From the NCBI GenBank assembly GCA_009739215.1, contig VSJF01000010.1, positions 1,178,001-1,242,000 of the forward strand: a stretch of DNA of 64,000 nt. Reading direction: 5' to 3'. This document shows, in pieces, positions 25,927 to 35,526 of the stretch; positions within the stretch are counted from its first letter, which is position 1, and each line of letters opens with the position of its first letter. The notes under the pieces are model-generated. The model was not told the DNA's origin. It saw only the letters and a list, made by a program, of their open reading frames with translations, and searched no databases. The position numbers were made by a program, and so were the translations under genes. The DNA is from Floccularia luteovirens. Taxonomy: Eukaryota > Basidiomycota > Agaricomycetes > Agaricales > Squamanitaceae.

Positions 25927-27796
25927 ATGGCCGCCATCAAGCAGCGTCCTCAGTTCACGCCAAAACCATACCAACTCAACGAGAAACCTGATCCACCAGC
26001 ACTCATCCACCAAGCACAGGGACAACACATACAATGGGTACCAATGCTCTCCTGCACTGCAGACTTTCCACCCGAAGTTGTGAGTCCGAAATATTTCTCC
26101 ATGAAGTCATATGATAATCACACTCTTCGTATAGTTTGAAATTGCAATCTCACAGCTGATCCATCATCCCGAATACAATTCGACACTCATACTTCGATCG
26201 GAAATAATATCAGATACGAATGCACCGAGTACATCTTCGGATGATTCTTCGCCCCCCGCTTTTGAAGGAGTCCAAGGATTGCGGTTACGCCAGATTGGGT
26301 GTATACATCGCAAACTACTACCGAGAAGGCCTGGTAGAGATGGCGAATTGGAACAGTTTTGTTCACTCTATACCACCGATGAAGGGGAGAATGCACTACC
26401 GACAACCCTTGTTTTGACTCCAATAAAGAAACCTGGTGGGGAATTTACCGTATTACCACCCTGCGGTCTCCCATCTCGCATTTCGATATATATCCTACCC
26501 AGACACTATCCGAACAATCACCAATTCTGCGTGTAGAAGTCGTTCCTCTACCTGGTACACCCACTGATTGTGATTCCCGTCTCTACCGCACATGTCTAGC
26601 TCTGCTCGAGGCACTACATCGCTACTGGATGGGGTACTTTGTCGAATTATAAGAAAAGGGTTAATCATGATTGTTTAATACAACGAGAAGTGTATCAGGA
26701 TTTATATCTTGTCATGCGGGAGAGACATAAACATCTTATCGATACTTGGAAAGAAGTGACTGATCCGCTGAAGCATGTCTTTGAGGTGCGTTTTTTTTTC
26801 GTTTCTGGTGAGATGGTGCTCATTCATATGACCAGTAGGATATTGGAATCGCAACATATCTCATGCTTTTATGGAAAGACACTTTTCCTGCCCAAGCAAA
26901 TCTCACTGAACGAAACTGGGGATCCATGTAGAAGAGCCAGTGGAGACATTGGCCACGCCCATCCTAGGAGGATTTCTTGACATGGGGTACGTTTCGCATG
27001 CATCCTTTCGTTTCCAAAAAATCTTACCGTTTACACGAGAAGATGTGGAAATGGCTTGTTAACGCATATATTAATATCAGAAGGCTATGATGGACATGGC
27101 ATAGATGTACGCTCACGCCAATCGTGGGATTTTTATCCGACGTCCACTCAATCACATCTACACATTCATTCGTTGGACCCAACCCAAATCTCACCAAATG
27201 GTTTCCTCAAGCAAGGAACATTCTTGATTGGCAACCATGCGGATGAACTAACTCCTTGGATTCCCATACTTTCTACTTTACATCGAGCCAGTGGCTACAT
27301 CTCAATACCATGTTGTGCATGGGGATTTGATGCAAAATTTGATCGAGGGGCTACACTTGGGATGTATTCTAGCTGTGGACCTTCTTTTGTGTCGATGTTG
27401 GAGCCTTCGGTGACGATATCTGATTTTGTGGAATCGTTGAATTTGGGGGGAGTTCCTGTTACCGCTTCTTTGGATTCCAGGCAGGATGGGTGTGCTACTA
27501 TTACAGGGAGCTCGTATTCGGTGTATCGTGTTTGGCTGGCCGGATTGAGCTTGTATTGTGGGTGGAAAGTTGAGTGTGATGTGTTGAGGATACCAAGTAC
27601 TAGGAATTGGGCGATTATAGGTTCGTTATTCTTCTGCTGTTCTGGGTCTTTTGTTCTGATGACGTTGATAGGAAGAACCCAGTTGATGGATGAGAATTAC
27701 GACTACTTCAAGATTGTAGCTGCGATTATTGATGATGTGAAGAATAGAGGTATATTTAAGATAAGGAAACCTGAAGGGAAGGCCGGTGACCATTGA
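25927..27796 (+). CDS. TRM44: tRNA (uracil-2'-O-)-methyltransferase TRM44-like, several frame breaks
   Basis: AdoMet-dependent enzyme that 2'-O-methylates a uridine in the variable/D region of certain tRNAs (U44 of yeast tRNA-Ser); cytoplasmic. The first exon MAAIKQRPQFTPKPYQLNEK joins FEIAISQLIHHPEYNSTLIL over an intron. The family segment YYHPAVSHLAFRYISYPDT follows, then RVEVVPLPGTPTDCDSRLYR, KRVNHDCLIQREVYQDLYLV, and DIGIATYLMLLWKDTF after an intron. The SAM-binding motif LDMGCGNGLLTHILISEGYD is split by an intron, and ..VWLAGLSLYCGWKVECDVLR and STRNWAIIG come near the end. From about 26420 to 26990 the coding sense changes frame repeatedly without introns. The exons on either side are clean. 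This is decay or assembly error; see findings. Confidence 0.85.
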
Positions 27797-27841
27797 GATA
27801 TTTTGTATTTTCAATGGTTTTTTATCAATAAGAGGCAAGAA

Positions 27842-28324
27842 TGTCACCGGTTTGGTCTCCCTCTAAAACAAATAACCCTATCTTCTCTGCGTCGAGCATT
27901 ATCTAATTCTTCTCTCCTCCATGTTCTCCTGGAGGCTTTTGAAAAGGAATTATGCCAACCACGAGCCCAAGTGGAACGTCAATGCAAAGAAAAGTCTGAA
28001 GACACAATAAGATTAAATCGCTCCTTAACAGCAAAATTGCACCATTCGGAAGCAGATAGTCAAGCATAAAAATCATCTTTATGTTAGAGAACTGAAGAAG
28101 ACTATTTTACCGCCGCATGACATGAGTGTCAGAAGAGACGAGGATCGGGACGACATGACTCGGGCTGAGGCAGAGGTTGTCGAGAGGGCCCTAGCCCCGC
28201 GCCTAATTGATGAAGAATGTGTCGTGGTGGACAACCTAATACCCTTCCCAACCTCCCGCCACATAACAAATACAGCCTTGCCCCACTGCGGACATCGTAT
28301 CGTACCATTGCAGTTACAAGATTA
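27842..28324 (+). CDS. Uncharacterised small protein with coiled-coil character
   Basis: Coding-looking sequence immediately after TRM44 on the same strand. It probably starts MSPVWSPSKTNNPIFS, followed in another frame by SNSSLLHVLLEAFEKELC, KSEDTIRLNRSLTAKLHHSE, and in a third frame KHKNHLYVRELKKTILPPHD, RAEAEVVERALAPRLIDEE and a stop at 28322. The composition (Leu, Glu, Lys heptad-like spacing) suggests helices. The changes of frame near 27905 and 28058 are each explained by a single base. I do not recognise the family. It may be one gene broken by indels, or a relic. Confidence 0.35.
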
Positions 28325-28579
28325 ATATCAAGGTCAAGAAGGGGCAGAAGCCTTTCTTTATCCCTCTCTTCCTTTTTTCATGCACAATAGAGTTCAAAGG
28401 CACCTTGATATCTGCCACCGCCTTCCTTTGATAGGGTCGTTGTTAACTGCAGCGACCAGATTTAACATGATATCTACCTTGTAAACGTATTTCAATAGAA
28501 TCAAACTAAAGATTACTGAATGTGAAAACTCGAAGTGTAAAGTTACTACTTACTGTATGCAACAATAAGCATGTCATAT

Positions 28580-31500
28580 CTAGAGGCCGTCCGGAATATG
28601 CAAGAGTGTGAGCTGACTAGAATTCGAAATTGTGCCAAAATAATTGTGTCCTTGCCACATTGCAATCTTCGAATCGTGGTCATAAAGTGTATATCTCCTG
28701 GATGCAGGTATCCAACACAACTTTTTATCATCCTCATTGCGTATAACCCAGCCATTCTCTTCCGAAAACTTTGATCTGCCAATATTCATCTCCTCCAAAT
28801 TGAATGTCCGGACATCGACCTGCTGTTCTTTTTTGAGATTATACAGGAATGCACCACTGTGACAAGGGACGTATATCATTGTGCTATCCAAAGAAAACTC
28901 AAGGGGAAGACTGTAATTGCTCCCGGGGACAACAAGTTCCTTCATTAGTTGGCCCGTAGCAGCGTCCAACACGCATACCTGCACATAGCGGACATTATAA
29001 TTTATCACAGTGCTTGCAATCCAGCACCCATCCAGAGACCACACGATTTCTTTCCAGCCAAATGCACGAGAGGTAGTATAGAGAAGAGTGGGTGGTGTAG
29101 TTGTGATACGCCATACGCAGATCCTCTTGTCACTGTCAATAAGTGCAAACTTCTCTGCATTCGGAGAGAAGGCAGCATGTTCACTGAATGATCCTCGAAG
29201 AATGCAGAATGGCTCGCCAGAGTATGGTTTAGAGGACCAGATAGTGATTATTTCCTTGGTGACGATGGCAATATAGCAATGTATGGATGAAAAGATGATA
29301 TTTAGCGTTTTTATTTGCGTTGTCTGAGTTTCTGGTGTCGGCTGGGCAAGGTCGAAGAGTTGCAGGTTGGAATCTAATGCAGAAACCAGCCGTTCACTAT
29401 TTGGCGAGAACGACAAAACCACACCCCAAGCTGACAATTTGCCACAGTCTTGCCACGTCTGCGAGTCCCAAATGTGGATAATGCCAAATATACTAGATAC
29501 GGCGATTCGATCTCCCTTTGGGGATACAGCAACCGTCCAATGACGACACTCCGAATGAATGAATGTGGTTACCAGTGGCTATATCCCACACAGAAATGTC
29601 ATCATTCCGCCCACTCAAGATGTAACTGGGTGTCGTTGACAAACGCAGCTTGAATATACAGCATCCGTGTCTCCTTTCATCCTCCTTATGATTGTACCGC
29701 TTTTCAGTGTCCCACAAGCGCGGGGTCTTAAAGTCGATCGTGTCCAGAACATGTGCGAAATCCTTCGAAATGGCCATCACATATTTAATGTTGGGAATGA
29801 TCTTCACCGCCTTCACTGCCTTCCCAATCTCCACATCCCACACCTGAAAGCTTCCATTGGCAAGACCAGAAGCAATATGTTTCCCATTTGCTTGCCACGC
29901 AACCCTTCTTACAATCCCGTCTACCTCCTGTTGGTTTACTTCAGCACCCGATCCGACATCCCACACGCGCCATGTCATATCAGCCGATCCAGAGACGATC
30001 CACTGCCCGTCCGGCGACCATGCAATGGAGTAGACACCACCTCTATGCCCCAGTAACGTATTCTTCAATGTACCGACTGCAGAGTCCCAGATCTGCACAC
30101 GACCATCCTCCGAGCCAGAGGCAATTAAGCTGCCATCTGGGGAATACCTAACGCAGAACACATTGCATTTTCTCTGTTTCAATTACACGCAAACAAGTGC
30201 CCCAAGTTATGTTCCGTGGCAGAAACCAGTTTAACAGCAGCGCAGTTACCATTTGTCGCCTCGTTACCAGCATATAGCTCCGTCATCTTGCAATGTGGCG
30301 CGAAAATCGTTGCAGAATTGTATATCTCTAGTGGTCGAATGCTAATGGGCAAGAAGAACTCAAGGACAAGTCTGTACGCATCCTTCATTATCTGAGGTAT
30401 GTCCTCCTTCACCCCTTGCGGGACTTCCTCCTGCATACAACTATTTTAGAATATCCAGATCCAACACAAAATTTGACAATACCTTCCACCACTCGTACGC
30501 CCCATTTAATCCTATAACTCCATCCCGCAAGTAATTGATGTAACCGAGCACCTCTATCCATTGTGTGAGCTTCTTTTTAGCAAACCTCTCCACTAGTTCT
30601 AAAAGTTTCGGTGTTGGTTTGCTATTCCTAAGATGTGTAGTCCAATGAACACAAGTATACTGCAAGTGAGCGGGATGCATTTCTTGATGACGCCGGGTAG
30701 CCCAGCGATGTCCTCCATGAACAAAAATGGATTATTGAGTTTGCAAATGTTTTTGGTGAGTGCTGGGTCCGTTGTCATTGTTGATAGGCAGTCCGATGCG
30801 AGGCGTGTGTGGTGTTCGACTGGATCAATGTAGAATATATTATTCGTACACCTGTCCCTTTCGATAATGAATTGCGGAAAGCTTGCATGTAACATTTGGA
30901 TTTCTGCGTCTTTGTTCACCGAGCCATCCTCTCCCTTCGGCATATGAATTACAGACCCAAGTCGTTCCAGGACATACTCTGTGTCTTCGGTGCTGATACC
31001 AGTCAAGTCCTGCAGCATGTTAGCGGATACCCGATCCTGAACCAATGCCAGGCTCCCAAGGACCTTGACGATATTCTGTCGGATTTTCGATGACCTCAAA
31101 TCATCTTCAGAAAAAGCATTTTGCAGTACAGTCAGATATAGCCGATCGAGTTTTCCGAGACTGAATGCTACATCCGTAAGGTTGTTGGACAATAGCGCAT
31201 CTAATGTTTCGAGTGGCTGGAATGGATTTTCTAGAAAGTGGACGATTGTTGCCGCATAGATGAAGAGACCTTCGGCATGCCTGGTAGGTCATCAATAAGA
31301 GCCGGCCGTGCTTTGAGTATGTGTTGGCTTGTCTCTTCGAGGTTCACCTGCAAGTACAATCGTATGTCTGCATTGGCAATGGTTCTGGGAATATCCCACA
31401 TCCTGAAAGGTTTCGATACATTCCGAAAGTCGACCGAGTCGAGTGCCTTCTGGATGTGCATTTCTGGCCGGGTTGTGACCAACACCCGCAGTTGGAATGG

Positions 31501-32748
31501 CAGACTGGGTATCTGTCGCATGAGAAGGTAGAGTAGATGAACCACATCGTTTTGCGCCGACTTCTGACATTCATGGAGAGCGTCGATAACGATGATCACT
31601 CGGGCTTGGGATGACGATACTTTCTTGAGAGGCTCAATAATAAGATCTTTAAGGTCAAAATCTAGGTGTTGCCCTTCCTTTCCCTGGTTGGTGTATTTGC
31701 GAGCTGCAGCCACTAGGTGCGGGCGCAACTGTGGCTGGCTGGCTGCGAGTTGGAATGCAAGTGTTGGTAACACGTATCGGGCGGTTCTCAGCTTGTCCAC
31801 ATTGTGAACAAAAAAAAACGATGCACCCAGTGATTTAGGTTTGGTTTCATTGAGACGTTTAGATATTTCATAGGCAAGAGTAGATTTTCCAGTCCCAACT
31901 CCACCGCTGAGGATGTAGATCAGAGGGTCATTTCCGCTTGGATCGGGACCGAGCGTCCAATTTGTCATGTCCTCCAATAAATCTCTTCGCGTTCCCTCAA
32001 GGACTCCCGACATGGTCGGATTATCTGGTGAAGAGTATCTAGAATTGACATGTGGAAGATTTTTCAATGCATTCATGGCTGATTCCTCCAATTGTCGATT
32101 TTCAATCATGATTTGTCCTTGAAGCTGTGTTGTACATCAGTCGTTACACACTGGCAATCATACTAAGAAACACGTACTGAAAAGTTCTTTATTGCACTAT
32201 CCACATCCTGTCTAAGTTTCACCAACGTGTCTGCATTGCTCTTGCCTTTTATGAACCGTTTTGTACGTGGTTGTATTAATATTTCTGCTTTGCTATTGAT
32301 ATCACTCAGCCTCCTGCGATGATTTTCGTCAACAATGCTGGTAGCAGAGATTACAAACTTCCAACCTGGTAAGATCGTTCACCCGTTTTTCTAGCTCGGG
32401 AGAGTCCATGGACCACCCATCTGCTCCCATTCCCGCTTCGAATACCATATTTGTAGCATCTTGGTGGGTACTGTCAATAATTCCTACAAGAGTCTTGATG
32501 TCTTCTGCTAAGCCTATTCGCTTTTCTTCATTTCCACGAACTTGCTACAACCGAGAAGCGTTAGTTTTGTGGGTGTATCTTAGTCAAAAATCGAGACATA
32601 CAATGACCATTCCAATCAGGACATTTAATGCAGAAAATGCTGCTGGCAAACCGGGGATAGGGCTTGATGCGTCTTTCCCGACACTAGTGATCTGTTGGGC
32701 TAAACTCAGGATGTCATCGATTGTCTGACTAGTTTTGGAAGAAGACAT
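28580..32748 (-). CDS. NACHT-WD40 STAND protein (NLR-like), five frame breaks
   Basis: Full-length fungal NLR-like architecture. The N-terminal helical domain starts MSSSKTSQTIDDILSLAQQI (start 32748, three short introns). The NACHT NTPase begins after GVLEGTRRDLLEDMTNW and has Walker A GGVGTGKST, Walker B IIVIDALHEC and sensor VLVTTRPEMHIQ. A helical C-terminal arm contains AFSEDDLRSSKIRQNIVKVL and EILGY-like WIEVLGYINYLRDG segments. WD40 repeats follow: VRYSPDGSLIASGSEDGRV, AWSPDGQWIVSGSADM, GSFQVWDVEIGK. The C-terminus is WVIRNEDDKKLCWIPAS..IPDGL-stop. The repeats are not highly similar to each other. Such proteins are candidate regulators of non-self recognition and cell death; that is family knowledge. 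The frame changes at about 31275, 30690, 30205, 30166 and 29560 (the last an ATTC triplet repeat). Confidence 0.85.
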
Positions 32749-33645
32749 TGGGTTGAAAAGTCTGTTGGGTTATATCCGGTTATTGAGATGAGGAATGAGA
32801 GGCAAAGGGTGAAGGGACGTACCGCGGGTGTAGTGGTGGGAGTAGAACGACGGGCGTCAGTTTAGAGCTGTAAAGTTGTTTACACGCTAGGTTCTTGGCT
32901 CCCAGAGTCCCGTATAAGGCTAGATCAGTGTACTCTGACAGTTGTGAACAAGATGTTTTGTGGTGTGTGTGATAAGATTTACTTTTGGAAGACTATATGT
33001 GGGATGTTTATGGAACAGGCGCCTCATGAAGGTCGAGATTGTGATAATCATGATACCAAAGATGTGCTTTCCGAGGACGCGTTTGCTGTTAGACGCAGGG
33101 GGTGTTTTGTTTCTAATGGGCTGAGCCTGTATTACCCCGTCAATGCAAAAGATAATAGCAAAAGGTCATATTTGGAGTAGAGGTAAGTAGGTGCGATAAA
33201 ACCAGTGCACCGAATTAAAACAGAAACTTGACAAAATTCAACATTGAACGAACAAACTCCCACATTCCTAGCTCGATTATGCTCGATTATAGGTATAATT
33301 GGAAAACCGAATATCTTGACGAGTGCATAATGACTTCCTTGAGCTCCGTTCGCTATTCCCACTGCAAAACAGGCCGCCAAATGGAACGTAGTCAGATAAC
33401 GGACTGCTTCAAGATAAGTCTTTGGCCAAGAGCTGGTTGACATCTAGTTTATTATTTTTTTATAATAATGCAACGTTTTCATTTTTACATGAACATGAGA
33501 ATTACGTTATGTGCGTGTTCAAAACAGATACATAGGGTATCTAATTAACAAAATAGTTCTACAAAAGCAAAGCACGAAGAGAGGGATACAATTTGGGGAA
33601 GTTCATCAAAATAGTCCGTTAGATCTTCTATGTATTTGAATGCGA
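32749..33645. other. Spacer between the NACHT-WD40 gene and CYS3
   Basis: Promoter region of the NACHT-WD40 gene and 3' region of CYS3. Short frames at 32944-33180 (plus) and 33132-33443 (minus) have no recognisable similarity. Confidence 0.4.
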
Positions 33646-35045
33646 TTATTCTTCCTTGACAGCAAGTTCGAGAGCTTGACGAACGTCCCATAACAGATCT
33701 TCAACATCTTCAACACCGACGGAGAGTCGGATAAGGTTACCGCCGATTCCCAATAGTGCTCTCTCAGCTTCTGGGACACTTCCATGAGTCATTTGAGCTG
33801 GATGTTCGGCAAGACTCTCCACACCACCAAGACTCTCAGCAAGAGTGAAGAGGCGAGTCGATGTGAGGAAACGTTCTGCTGCTGGTTGACCACCTTTTAT
33901 GCGGAAAGAAACCATGCCGCTGAACGGTATACCTTCATCCTCATGGAGACCAAGACGAGCGATGAAACGTTGAGCGTGTGGAGCAAGAGAGGCACGTGCG
34001 AGAGAATGTAAAGGATGGGACGGGAGTCCGGGATAAATTACGTCCTCGACATAAGGGGAATCTTGGAGCAGGCGTGCGAACGGCAAGAGCATTAATGCCG
34101 TGTGCTTGCATGCGAAGATGGAGGGTCTTTGCTCCGCGCTGCGCCAACCAAGAGTCGTACGGGCTAGGTACAGCACCTGAAGCATTCTGAAGGAAACGTA
34201 GTTTTTCGAATAGAGTGAGGTTATGGGAAGGAAGAATGAGGGCACCCATTACGACATCGGAGTGACCGTTGATGTACTTTGTAATACTATGTAGTGCAAT
34301 GTCAGCGCCAAGGAGAAGTGGAGAGGAATAGAAGGGGGATAAGAAGGTGTTGTCCACAAGGACGTAAGGTTTAGAAGGATGGGATTTTGCCAATTTAGAA
34401 ATGCGTTCGATGTCGATGAGTCGGAGGGTAGGGTTTGTAGGAGACTCGATCCAGATGAGTCGTGTATTCGGACGAATGGCATCCAATACTTGTTCGTCGG
34501 AAGCCTTTTCGAGATCGATGAAAGTGGTCTCAACACCTTGGGTTTCCTTTGCCACACGGGTCATGTAGCGGAAGGTGCCACCATATACGTCATTGACGCT
34601 GAGAATATGAGCACCCGGACCTAGAGCTTGTATGACGGTTGCAGTGGTAGCCGAACCAGATGCGAAAGCGAGAGCAAAGGCACCCCCTGATTCAATAGAA
34701 GCAAGGGTAGTCTCGAGAGCATTGCGGTTGGGATTACCCGAGCGAGAGTATTCATAACCCTGTAAAGACGAAGAGTGAGTATGCGGAGATAACACGGGAA
34801 GAGACATTGTGACGGATAGGGTGTAAAGAGATATAAATATATACCTTGTGTACGCCGATGGCGGATTGCTTGTATGTGGTACTAAGAGAGATTGGAGGGA
34901 TGACAGCGCCTGTTTCCTCGTTCGGGTCAGAGCCTATATGAATGGTACGGGTACCAAAGCCATCTGGGTGTTGTTTCTTTGGAAAGTGACCATTAAGGAT
35001 AGGAGAACGAGTTGCATTGGGAGATAAATCGAGAGCTGGAGACAT
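33646..35045 (-). CDS. CYS3: Cystathionine gamma-lyase (one-base frame break)
   Basis: PLP enzyme of the Cys/Met metabolism family that cleaves L-cystathionine to cysteine, 2-oxobutyrate and ammonia (reverse transsulfuration, cytosol). It starts MSPALDLSPNATRSPILNGH, with FGTRTIHIGSDPNEETGAV and PPISLSTTYKQ. After one intron come YEYSRSGNPNRNALE, the VNDVYGGTFRYM segment, the VDNTFLSPF strand, SITKYINGHSDVVMG with the PLP lysine, and WLAQRGAKTLHLRM. The C-terminal half has SLGGVESLAEHPAQMTH and LIRLSVGVEDVEDL, ending ELAVKEE-stop. Between ..INALAV and ARLLQDSPYVEDV one surplus base (34078-34080) shifts the frame. Cystathionine gamma-synthase is the main alternative; SRSGNP and ITKYINGHSDVVMG favour the lyase. 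It is divergent from the FHA gene. Confidence 0.9.
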
Positions 35046-35107
35046 TTGATGGATTTTAAAAAGGGAAAAAGGAGGGGTTAATGAGAGAATGGAAGGAAGA
35101 GACGAGG

Positions 35108-35115
35108 TTTATATA
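35108..35115 (-). promoter_or_regulatory. TATA-like box of CYS3
   Basis: TATATAAA on the minus strand about 65 bases upstream of the start at 35045, in the 481-base region shared with the divergent FHA gene. Confidence 0.45.
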
Positions 35116-35526
35116 GCAAAAGTCAAGGAAAGAACTGGAGGCGAGTAGAAATGAAAAAGACTGGCTCTTTGAGTCAGCCTAAAATTGCGAAGAATGGCGT
35201 TACCCTGAATGACACGTGATCGGAACCTCATTGATGTTGTTATTCAAATCAGTACTTGGAAGGTTGGTTACTCTCACCGTTTTCATCGCTGCTGAATTGT
35301 TCCTTGTTACTTTTACCTCACTCACATCCCCATGACCCGATACTTTCTCATGCAGCTACTTCTGTACCTTTTACTTTGTATATAACTGTACGGATCATGA
35401 AAATCAGAGTAGTGAATTATTTGACTCTGTTTGCATTTACAATGTGAACCCAAGGTTAGGGTTACCGTGTGACTCGCCACCGCCACCAGCCTTCGCTTTC
35501 ACTCAACGCCAACGCCATCCTCCACA

